DNA from: Cyanobium sp. M55B138
GTDB lineage: Bacteria > Cyanobacteriota > Cyanobacteriia > PCC-6307 > Cyanobiaceae
DNA: 5,322 nt
Direction of reading: 5' to 3'
Assembly: GCA_018400215.1 (NCBI GenBank)
Contig: JAGYNF010000124.1
Location: forward strand, 1-5,322
Part shown: piece by piece, positions 1-5,322 of the stretch
Numbering within the stretch: position 1 is the stretch's first letter
Layout of the letters: each line of letters starts with the position of its first letter
Notes under the pieces: model-generated
What the model was told of the DNA's origin: nothing
What the model saw: only the letters and a program-made list of their open reading frames with translations
Database searches by the model: none
Made by a program: the position numbers and the translations under genes

Positions 1-1135
1 TCGGGATGGCAATGGTCGCGTCAGTGCCGATGAATTCTTGGCTTTGATGGCCCATCAGGGGGAACTGCCGGTTTCGCTGGCTGATCTCAAGCGCCTGAAG
101 AAGACGCTGGCCCAGAACATCGGTGTGTCCTGCCTCGCCGCCGTGGGGCTGGTGGAGGTGGATTGCGATCTCGGCGCCGGCATCCCCGGGGCTGGTTCGG
201 GCATCGAATTGCTGAAGTCTGCGGTGCAGCGTCAACGCGAGCTGCGCCAGCTCAGCGAGCGGCTGATCGCCGAGATCGATGCGCAGCAGCGGTCCAGCGC
301 CGGTTCCGCCGATCCCGCGGATGCCGCCGCCAGCCCCCACGCCCGCCACATCGAGACCATTGCGGCCGTGATGAAGGATGCCGCATCCTGCGTGGCCGGC
401 ACCCTGGCCCGGGGCCTTTTCCCGATCGTGCTGGCGGGCGACCACTCCACCGCGGCCGCCACGATCGCCGGCATCCGCCTCGCCCATCCTTCCGAGCGGC
501 TGGGGGTGGTTTGGATTGATGCCCATGCCGACATCCATTCACCGTTCACCACCCCCTCAGGGAACATGCATGGCATGCCGCTCGGGATTGCCGCCGCCCA
601 CGACAATCTCGCCTTGGCGATCAACGATCCCGACCTGGAGACCCGTCGGCTCTGGCGGCAGCTTCAGGAGCTGGGCGGCTCCAGTGGCCCGGCCATTGCC
701 CTGCACGACCTCATCTACGTCGCCGTGCGCGACACCGAGCCCGCGGAGGACACCACCATCGCCACCCACGCCATCCCCGTGATTCGCACCGAGGAGGTGC
801 GGCTCCATGGGGCCCATGCAGCGGCCCGCCGCTGTCTCGACCATCTGGCGGCGGTGGATCGCATCTACGTGAGCTTCGATGTCGACGCCCTCGACGCCAC
901 CATCTGCAAGGGCACCGGCACGCCCGTTCCAGGGGGGCTCAGGGTTGACGAGGTCACGCCCTTGCTCGTGGCCCTGCTGGCTGATCCCCGGGTCTGCTGC
1001 TGGGAGATCTGCGAAATCAATCCCCATCTCGACACCCTCAACACCCTGGCGGAGGTGTCGCTGGGGATCTTCCAGGCTGGGCTGCAGACGCTCGCCCAGC
1101 GCTTCGGACTTGCGTCTTCGGGCCATGGCTGCTGA
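1..1135 (+). CDS. EF-hand-fused arginase-family ureohydrolase (5' end outside window)
   Basis: Likely cytoplasmic Mn-dependent arginase: L-arginine to L-ornithine plus urea. The frame is open from base 2 to the TGA at 1133-1135 (377 residues visible). Family motifs occur in order: GDHS (metal His at 443-445), DAHAD (518-532), SGNMHG, an RDTEP segment resembling the arginase RDVDP, SFDVDALD (872-895), GTGTPVPGGL, and CEINP with the conserved Glu at 1013-1015. SGNxHG and GTGTPVxGGL favour arginase over agmatinase. One oddity is His (536-538) where human arginase I has the substrate-contacting Asn130. An Ala/Ser/Asp-rich insert lies around 283-345. The first codons encode an EF-hand loop in the same frame, so the start is upstream; the internal ATG at 47 would discard the EF-hand and is considered less likely. 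The 3' end overlaps the urea transporter gene by 11 bases. Guanidine or guanidinobutyrate hydrolase activity is possible, but every such reaction also releases urea. Confidence 0.9.
   Translation, partial: RDGNGRVSADEFLALMAHQGELPVSLADLKRLKKTLAQNIGVSCLAAVGLVEVDCDLGAGIPGAGSGIELLKSAVQRQRELRQLSERLIAEIDAQQRSSAGSADPADAAASPHARHIETIAAVMKDAASCVAGTLARGLFPIVLAGDHSTAAATIAGIRLAHPSERLGVVWIDAHADIHSPFTTPSGNMHGMPLGIAAAHDNLALAINDPDLETRRLWRQLQELGGSSGPAIALHDLIYVAVRDTEPAEDTTIATHAIPVIRTEEVRLHGAHAAARRCLDHLAAVDRIYVSFDVDALDATICKGTGTPVPGGLRVDEVTPLLVALLADPRVCCWEICEINPHLDTLNTLAEVSLGIFQAGLQTLAQRFGLASSGHGC
2..37 (+). other. EF-hand calcium-binding loop at the N-terminal side of the arginase
   Basis: In the arginase frame these codons read RDGNGRVSADEF. 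Aligned to the 12-residue EF loop this gives Asp at position 3, Asn at 5, Gly at 6, Val at 8 and Glu at 12, followed by Phe, as in a canonical calcium-binding hand. Position 1 (expected Asp) lies just outside the window; base 1 is T, which fits a GAT codon ending there. EF-hands usually work in pairs, so a partner hand upstream is expected but cannot be seen. The exit helix runs into a charged stretch (LADLKRLKKTL) that links to the catalytic domain. Confidence 0.85.
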
Positions 1136-2723
1136 GGATTCCTCCACCTTTGGCCTGCTGAAGACCCTGCTGCAGCCGCCCCCGGCGCGCCCGAGCCGGC
1201 TGCAGCGGCTGCTCCCCTGCAGCGGCACCATGCCGGCGCTGCTGGAGCCCAAGGGCGCTGCACAGCGGCGGCTGGTGCCCTGGCTCGCCGCCCTGCGCAG
1301 CCTGGCCCAGGTGATCTTCATCAACAATCCGCTCAGCGGCGCGGTGCTGCTGCTCGCGTTCCTGGTGCAGTCGCCCTGGATGGCCGTGCTGGCGGTGGCC
1401 GGCACCGCAGGGGCCCATCTCACCTCCAGGGCCCTTGGCCTGACGCCCGGCCTGCGCAACCAGGGAATCCATGGCTTCAACGGCACCCTCGTGGGCTGCG
1501 GAGCCGCCGTGTTCGGCCGTATCGAGTCGGCTGGCGTCGCCCTGCTCTGGCTGCTCGCCGTGCTGCTGGGGGGCGCCCTCACCACCGTGATGGTGGAGGG
1601 GTGGCGGCGTCGCTTCCACCGGCGTGGTGATCCGCCTCCGCTCACCCTGCCGTTCTGTCTGGTCACCTGGTTGCTCCTCGCGCTCCCCCATGGGTTGCCG
1701 CTTGCCCAGGCGACGCTGCCTCCCCTGATCGACCCGCCGCTGGCCCTGCTGCTGGGGCTGCCGCGCAGCTTCGGCCAGGTGTTTCTCTGCTCCAATCTGG
1801 GCAGCGGATGGCTGGTGCTGCTCGCCACCGCTCTGGCCAGCCCGTTGGCGGCCCTGCTGGGTCTGCTCGGGGCCCTGGCGGCCATGCTGGTGGCCCTTCT
1901 GCTCGGCGTCGACTCCGCGGCGATCGCCCAGGGGCTCTGGGGCTACAACGGTGTGCTGGTATCCATTGCCGTGGGAGGCATCTTCCACGCCCCGACCCGC
2001 CGGAGTCTGGTCGCGGCCTTGGCAGGTGCTGCAGTTTCAGCCCCGCTGCTGCTGGTACAGGTCGATCTGCTGCCGGGCCTGCCGCCCCTCACCATCGCCT
2101 TCGTGCTGATCACCTGGGGCGTGCAGCTGGTGAGACGGCACACCCTGCCGGCGCTGCTGCCGGTGTCGCTGCATGCGGTGGTGACACCGGAGGAGCACCG
2201 CGAGCGCTACCGGGTGGCCCGCTCCCTGCTGGGGGCGTTTCGCCGCAATCTGCGCCAGCGGGCCGGGGCCCCGGATCTCGGCGCCGACGTGATTCCGGAG
2301 TGGCAGCGGCGCAAGATCAACGGAATGTTTGCCCGCCTCGATCGCGATGGCGATGGCAGCCTGAGCGTGGCTGAACTGCAGCAGGCCCTCACGGCGGCGC
2401 CCATGGCAGGTGCCATCCGCCCCCAGCTCGAGGCGGCCCTGACGGCCCTGGATCTCGATGGCGACGGCCGGATCGATGCCGGTGAGTTCGCTCGCCTGAT
2501 CGTGCGTCTCCAGCAGCTGCAGGAGGGGGAGGAGCGCCTGCTGCTCTACCTGATGCCCGCGGATGCCGATGGCAACGATCACCTGGAGGCCGATGAGCTG
2601 GCGAGCTTGCTGGCGAGCATCGGTGAGCCGCCCCTGAGCGACACCGAGACCCGTCTGGTGTTTGGCCCGGAGGGGACAGCCCTCAACTGGCGGGGCTTGG
2701 TGGATCGCCTCCTCCTCACCTGA
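1125..2723 (+). CDS. urea transporter (UT family) with C-terminal EF-hand domain
   Basis: Membrane channel of the UT family, which passes urea down its gradient; 532 residues. The channel core (about 60-340) is an internal duplication: NNPLSG (67-72) is echoed by SNLGSG (223-228), GIHGFNGTLVG (114-124) by GLWGYNGVLV (270-279), and PPLTLPFCLVTW (171-182) by PPLTIAFVLITW (320-331), with hydrophobic helices between. A basic linker (about 338-400, rich in Arg) follows. The tail has EF-hand loops at 406-417, 443-454 and 480-491, plus a degenerate one near 513-524. Bacterial UT proteins are usually the channel alone, around 300-400 residues, so the tail is an added domain, presumably cytoplasmic. 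The ATG at 1125 overlaps the arginase stop, suggesting one transcript and translational coupling. No clear Shine-Dalgarno precedes it; an ATG at 1230 still retains the channel core. Family assignment is firm; calcium gating is inferred. Confidence 0.92.
   Translation: MAAEDSSTFGLLKTLLQPPPARPSRLQRLLPCSGTMPALLEPKGAAQRRLVPWLAALRSLAQVIFINNPLSGAVLLLAFLVQSPWMAVLAVAGTAGAHLTSRALGLTPGLRNQGIHGFNGTLVGCGAAVFGRIESAGVALLWLLAVLLGGALTTVMVEGWRRRFHRRGDPPPLTLPFCLVTWLLLALPHGLPLAQATLPPLIDPPLALLLGLPRSFGQVFLCSNLGSGWLVLLATALASPLAALLGLLGALAAMLVALLLGVDSAAIAQGLWGYNGVLVSIAVGGIFHAPTRRSLVAALAGAAVSAPLLLVQVDLLPGLPPLTIAFVLITWGVQLVRRHTLPALLPVSLHAVVTPEEHRERYRVARSLLGAFRRNLRQRAGAPDLGADVIPEWQRRKINGMFARLDRDGDGSLSVAELQQALTAAPMAGAIRPQLEAALTALDLDGDGRIDAGEFARLIVRLQQLQEGEERLLLYLMPADADGNDHLEADELASLLASIGEPPLSDTETRLVFGPEGTALNWRGLVDRLLLT
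1919..1928. repeat. HIP1 palindrome (GGCGATCGCC)
   Basis: Exact copy of the extended highly iterated palindrome, inside the urea transporter gene. HIP1 (core GCGATCGC) is strongly over-represented in many cyanobacterial genomes, so it supports a cyanobacterial origin for this part of the window. Two copies in 5.3 kb is only a mild excess by itself. Confidence 0.7.
2340..2597 (+). repeat. three EF-hand repeats with exact 111-base period
   Basis: Loop starts fall at 2340, 2451 and 2562, exactly 37 codons apart. Hand 1 has Asp at loop positions 1, 3 and 5, Gly 6, Leu 8 and Glu 12. Hand 2 has Asp 1, 3, 5, Gly 6, Ile 8, Glu 12. Hand 3 has Asp 1, Asp 3, Asn 5, Leu 8 and Glu 12 but Asp instead of Gly at position 6, so its turn may be less regular. 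A fourth hand at about 2661-2696 keeps the fold pattern (Leu 8, then N-W) but has lost the acidic ligands at 1, 3, 5 and 12. The pattern suggests two EF pairs with three working sites. Confidence 0.9.
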
Positions 2724-2748
2724 GAGTTGCGACGCGGCTGCGCCGGTT

Positions 2749-4002
2749 TCAGAGGCTGGCCAGGAAGCGCTGCAAGCGTTCCAATCCATCGCTGAGGGTG
2801 GCCGGTGAGGCCGCGCAGGAGAGGCGAATGCAGCGGTCGTCGCCAAAGGCCACGCCGGGCACCACCGCCAGGCCCACCCCATCGAGCAGGCGGTTGCAGA
2901 GGGTCATGGAGTCGAGCCCGTAGGCGCCCAGGTCGGGAAAGGCGTAGAAGGCCCCCTGGGGCGGCAGCAGGCTCAGCCCCGGGATGCGCCGCAGACCATC
3001 GCTGAGCAGGGCCCGGCGCTCGTTGAATTGGGCGGCCATCTCCCGCACGCAATCGCGCGACCCGGCAATGGCCGCCAGGGCGCCGTACTGGGCGAAGGTG
3101 CAGACGTTGCTGGTGGTTTGGCTCTGCAGGGCGCTGGCGGCCGCCACCACCTCGCGCGGGCCCGCCAGCCAGCCGATGCGCCAGCCGGTCATGGCCCAGC
3201 CCTTGGCAAAGCCATTCACCACAAACACCCGATCGGCCAGATCCGGCGCCACCGCCGCAAAGCTGTGGTGCTCGTGGCCTGGGGCCAGCAGAAACTCATA
3301 GATCTCGTCGCACACCACCGCCACCTGGGGGTGGCGGCGCAGCACCGCCGCGATCCCCTCCAGCTCGGGGCGACTCAGCACCATGCCGGTGGGGTTGGAG
3401 GGGCTGTTGAGCACCAGCAGCCGGCTGGCGGGGGTGATCGCCGCCTCCAGTTGCTCGGGGCGCAGGCGGAAGCCGCTGCTGGCGTCGCTGGGCAGCAGCC
3501 GCACCGAGGCGCCGGCCAGCCGGGCGATTTCGGGGTAGCTGAGCCAATAGGGCGCCGGCAGCAACACCTCATCGCCCGGGCCGAGCAGCACCTGGAACAG
3601 GTTGTAGAGGGCCTGTTTGCCGCCGTTGGTCACCAGCACCTGGTCGGCGCCGGTGGGGATCTGGTTCTCGTGGCTGAGTTTGGCGGCGATCGCCTCCCGC
3701 AGGGCCGGCTCGCCCGCCGCGGGGCCATAGCGGGTGTGGCCGGCCTCGAGGGCCTCGGCCGCCGCCTGGCGGATGAAGGCGGGCGTGTCGAAATCGGGCT
3801 CGCCGGCGCTGAGGCTGCAGATGTCCCGGCCTTCGGCGCGCAGCTGCTTGGCCTTGGCGGTGATCGCCAGGGTGAGGGAGGGCTGCAGGGCCCGTGCCCG
3901 CTCCGATAGCCAGGTCGACCGCTGCGGCGATGGGGGCTCTGGCTGGGGCGAGGGGTTGACGCTCTGAGGGCTCTGGCTGACGGGCGTCCCAGGTTCCGGC
4001 AT
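2749..4002 (-). CDS. aspC: class I PLP-dependent aminotransferase (aspartate aminotransferase type)
   Basis: Cytosolic transaminase that probably interconverts aspartate plus 2-oxoglutarate with oxaloacetate plus glutamate. From the ATG at 4002 it is 417 residues. Visible motifs: SLSAGEPDFDTP near the N-terminus, TRYGPAAGEPALREAI, NSPSNPTG with the cofactor-contacting Asn at 203, DEIYE with Asp 232 and Tyr 235, GFAKGWAMTGWRIG with the Schiff-base Lys at 267, and IRLS with the substrate-carboxylate Arg at 393. This is the subgroup I-gamma pattern, which also includes bifunctional aspartate/prephenate aminotransferases, so a role in arginine-independent aromatic synthesis cannot be excluded. 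About 30 Pro/Ser/Gln-rich residues precede the conserved start (LSERARALQPSLTLAI). A second in-frame ATG at 4020 would add six residues; neither has a clear Shine-Dalgarno. It converges on the urea transporter (25-base gap) and diverges from the glycosylase gene. Confidence 0.92.
   Translation of the reverse strand: MPEPGTPVSQSPQSVNPSPQPEPPSPQRSTWLSERARALQPSLTLAITAKAKQLRAEGRDICSLSAGEPDFDTPAFIRQAAAEALEAGHTRYGPAAGEPALREAIAAKLSHENQIPTGADQVLVTNGGKQALYNLFQVLLGPGDEVLLPAPYWLSYPEIARLAGASVRLLPSDASSGFRLRPEQLEAAITPASRLLVLNSPSNPTGMVLSRPELEGIAAVLRRHPQVAVVCDEIYEFLLAPGHEHHSFAAVAPDLADRVFVVNGFAKGWAMTGWRIGWLAGPREVVAAASALQSQTTSNVCTFAQYGALAAIAGSRDCVREMAAQFNERRALLSDGLRRIPGLSLLPPQGAFYAFPDLGAYGLDSMTLCNRLLDGVGLAVVPGVAFGDDRCIRLSCAASPATLSDGLERLQRFLASL
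3685..3694. repeat. HIP1 palindrome (GGCGATCGCC)
   Basis: Second exact copy of the extended HIP1 palindrome, inside the aminotransferase gene. Having one copy in the putative accessory cassette and one in the core block gives weak evidence that both have spent time in a HIP1-bearing cyanobacterial genome. Confidence 0.7.
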
Positions 4003-4031
4003 CGGCGATGGTGCCGGCATCGGGATGGCGC
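3996..4031. repeat. imperfect 18-base tandem duplication at the aminotransferase start
   Basis: The sequence CCGGCATCGG occurs at 3996 and again at 4014, each followed by (C)GATGG. Read on the minus strand it produces two successive start-codon contexts, MPAPSP then MPEPGT. The duplication explains why two equally plausible ATG starts (4020 and 4002) exist for the aminotransferase. Confidence 0.65.
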
Positions 4032-4075
4032 GGCATGAGCGTTGTTGCCATCCTGACGCATGCCTCGGCCACCAC
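4003..4075. promoter_or_regulatory. divergent intergenic region between aminotransferase and glycosylase genes
   Basis: These 73 bases separate the two divergent start codons and must hold, or overlap, the promoters for the minus-strand aminotransferase and for the plus-strand glycosylase-ispG pair. I see no convincing -10/-35 pair, operator palindrome or Shine-Dalgarno on either strand. The call rests on gene layout only; promoters could also lie inside the coding ends. Confidence 0.35.
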
Positions 4076-4684
4076 ATGGTTGCCCCGATTGATCTGGAGG
4101 GTCTGGCGGACGCCTGTGGCGCCTGCCATCTCTGCCCCCTGGCGGCCGGTCGCCAGCAGGTGGTGGTGGGCCGCGGCAACGCCAGGGCCCGGCTGATGGT
4201 GATCGGTGAGGCCCCCGGTGCCCAGGAGGATGCCAGCGGCCTGCCCTTTGTGGGCCGCTCCGGCCAGCTGCTCGAGCAATTGCTGCTCGAGGCGGCGATC
4301 GACCCCCACCACGACGCCTACATCGCCAACGTGGTGAAGTGCCGGCCGCCGCAGAATCGCAAACCGACCCGGGCGGAGCTGGCCGCCTGCCTGCCCTGGC
4401 TGGAGCAGCAGGTGCAGCTGGTGAACCCGGCTGTGGTTCTGCTGGCCGGGGCGAGCGCCATGGACGCGCTGCTGGGCATCAAGGGGGGGATCACGCGCCT
4501 GCGGGGCCAGTGGCACCAGAGCGAAACGCCCTGGCTGCGCGGCCGCTGGCTGATGCCCGTGCTGCATCCCTCCTATCTGCTGCGCAACCCCTCCAGCCGG
4601 CAGGGCAGTCCCCTCTGGCACACCAAACGCGACCTGCAGGAGGTGCGCCGTCGCCTCGACCCGCCAGCAGGCCAGCTTCTATGA
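4076..4684 (+). CDS. family 4 uracil-DNA glycosylase (4Fe-4S)
   Basis: Base-excision repair enzyme that removes uracil from DNA, the product of cytosine deamination or dUTP misincorporation; 202 residues, normal for the family. Motif A is GEAPGAQEDASGLPFVGRSG (44-63), covering the active-site GEAPG and the uracil-stacking Phe 58. Motif B is HPSYLLRNP (164-172). Cluster ligands are expected at Cys14, Cys17, Cys89 (VVKCRPPQNRKP) and Cys105 (AACLPWL); an additional Cys20 makes a CxxCxxC run. The ATG at 4076 puts the first two ligands at the usual positions 14 and 17, which decides the start over the in-frame ATG at 4025. The ispG gene follows after 33 bases on the same strand, probably on the same transcript. 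Confidence 0.94.
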   Translation: MVAPIDLEGLADACGACHLCPLAAGRQQVVVGRGNARARLMVIGEAPGAQEDASGLPFVGRSGQLLEQLLLEAAIDPHHDAYIANVVKCRPPQNRKPTRAELAACLPWLEQQVQLVNPAVVLLAGASAMDALLGIKGGITRLRGQWHQSETPWLRGRWLMPVLHPSYLLRNPSSRQGSPLWHTKRDLQEVRRRLDPPAGQLL

Positions 4685-4717
4685 CAGCCTTGGCCCATCC
4701 CCGGCCCCACCCCAGCC

Positions 4718-5322
4718 ATGACCGGCACCCTGGCCCGCCCCGAAGGCACCTCCGCCACTGACTGGGCCAGCAACCCCCGCTACGCCACCACCCTCAGGCG
4801 CCGCAAAACCCGCAGCGTGCGGGTGGGCGCCATCTGGATCGGCAGCGAGCACCCGGTGGTGGTGCAGTCGATGATCAACGAGGACACCCTCGACATCGCG
4901 GGCGCCACCGCCGGTATTCGCCGGCTGCATGAGGCGGGCTGCGAGATCGTGCGGGTCACGGTGCCCTCCATCGCCCACGCCAGGGCCATGGGTGAGATCC
5001 GCGCCCGCCTGGAGAGCACCTATCAGCCGGTGCCGCTGGTGGCGGACGTGCACCACAACGGCATGAAGATCGCCCTGGAGGTGGCCCAGCACGTCGACAA
5101 GGTGCGGATCAACCCGGGCCTGTTCGTGTTCGACAAGCCCGATCCCAACCGCAGCGAATTTTCAGACGCCGAGATCGCCGCCATCGGCGCGCGCATCAGC
5201 GACACCTTCGAGCCGCTGGTGCGGCTGCTGAAGGCGCAGGACAAGGCCCTGCGCATCGGCGTGAACCACGGCTCCTTGGCCGAGCGGATGCTGTTCCGCT
5301 ACGGCGATACGCCTTTGGGGAT
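4718..5322 (+). CDS. ispG: 4-hydroxy-3-methylbut-2-enyl diphosphate synthase IspG/GcpE (3' end outside window)
   Basis: Penultimate enzyme of the MEP pathway, a 4Fe-4S protein that reductively converts methylerythritol cyclodiphosphate to HMBPP; in cyanobacteria reduced ferredoxin is the expected electron donor. The visible 201 residues cover roughly the N-terminal half, the TIM-barrel domain: [56 protein letters not shown] and [13 protein letters not shown]. The cluster-binding C-terminal cysteines lie beyond the window. The ATG at 4718 is the first start codon in this frame after the glycosylase stop, which happens to be in the same frame, and the protein aligns with the cyanobacterial type that has a short N-terminal leader ([16 protein letters not shown]). 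No strong Shine-Dalgarno is seen; co-transcription with the glycosylase is likely. Confidence 0.96.
   Translation, partial: MTGTLARPEGTSATDWASNPRYATTLRRRKTRSVRVGAIWIGSEHPVVVQSMINEDTLDIAGATAGIRRLHEAGCEIVRVTVPSIAHARAMGEIRARLESTYQPVPLVADVHHNGMKIALEVAQHVDKVRINPGLFVFDKPDPNRSEFSDAEIAAIGARISDTFEPLVRLLKAQDKALRIGVNHGSLAERMLFRYGDTPLG

Noticed and set aside
557..1988. Long minus-strand open frames opposite the arginase and transporter genes
   Set aside because: They lie antisense to genes with clear family motifs, encode Arg/Gly/Gln-rich low-complexity protein with no recognisable domain, and are expected from high GC content.
2263..2274. Perfect 12-base palindrome CCGGGGCCCCGG
   Set aside because: It lies inside the transporter coding sequence, has no loop or partner copies, and is unsurprising in GC-rich DNA.
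2724..2748. Possible bidirectional terminator between the convergent genes
   Set aside because: Only 25 bases, with no stable GC hairpin and no T-run on either strand.
2037..2882. Minus-strand open frame opposite the EF-hand tail
   Set aside because: It is antisense to well-conserved EF-hands and shows no family motif of its own; it is a composition artefact.
3028..3909. Plus-strand open frame of about 290 codons opposite the aminotransferase
   Set aside because: The aminotransferase frame carries all catalytic motifs; the opposite frame is Gly/Ala/His/Gln-rich with no domain.
3569..4621. Long minus-strand open frame spanning the aminotransferase start and the glycosylase gene
   Set aside because: It overlaps two genes with clear motifs in other frames and encodes Gln/Pro/Gly-rich low-complexity sequence.
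4681..4761. 26-codon open frame whose ATG overlaps the glycosylase stop as ATGA
   Set aside because: The arrangement resembles translational coupling, but the peptide is His/Pro-rich, has no family and runs into ispG in another frame; chance is the simpler explanation.
1..5322. tRNA, rRNA, CRISPR array, insertion sequence or defence genes
   Set aside because: No cloverleaf-like sequence, regularly spaced identical repeats, transposase motifs or terminal inverted repeats were found.

Overview
The window looks like GC-rich cyanobacterial DNA, probably from the Cyanobium/Synechococcus picocyanobacterial group. The evidence is a cyanobacterial-type IspG, an aspC-like aminotransferase, a family 4 uracil-DNA glycosylase, and two copies of the cyanobacterial HIP1 decamer (GGCGATCGCC). 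Taxonomy is inferred from these features and not from any search.

Layout: (1) bases 1-1135, + strand, the 3' part of an arginase-family ureohydrolase gene. Its reading frame is open to the left edge and the first 12 codons encode most of a calcium-binding EF-hand loop, so the enzyme carries an N-terminal EF-hand module. (2) Bases 1125-2723, + strand, a urea transporter (UT family) overlapping the arginase gene by 11 bases. It has a duplicated channel core and a C-terminal tail with three EF-hands spaced exactly 111 bases apart, plus a fourth degenerate one. (3) Bases 2749-4002, - strand, a convergent class I PLP-dependent aminotransferase. (4) Bases 4076-4684, + strand, a family 4 (Fe-S) uracil-DNA glycosylase, divergent from the aminotransferase. 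(5) Bases 4718-5322, + strand, the N-terminal half of ispG (MEP isoprenoid pathway), cut by the window end. There is no gene-free stretch over 300 bases.

The most notable point is the first pair. A urea-producing enzyme and a urea channel are encoded as an overlapping gene pair and each is fused to EF-hands, at the N-terminus of the enzyme and the C-terminus of the channel. The simplest reading is a calcium-responsive module coupling arginine (or another guanidino compound) breakdown to urea flux across a membrane. The fusions and the overlap are visible in the sequence; calcium control and the direction of urea flow are inference. The other three genes look like ordinary housekeeping genes, so the arginase/transporter pair may be an accessory cassette beside a core block.
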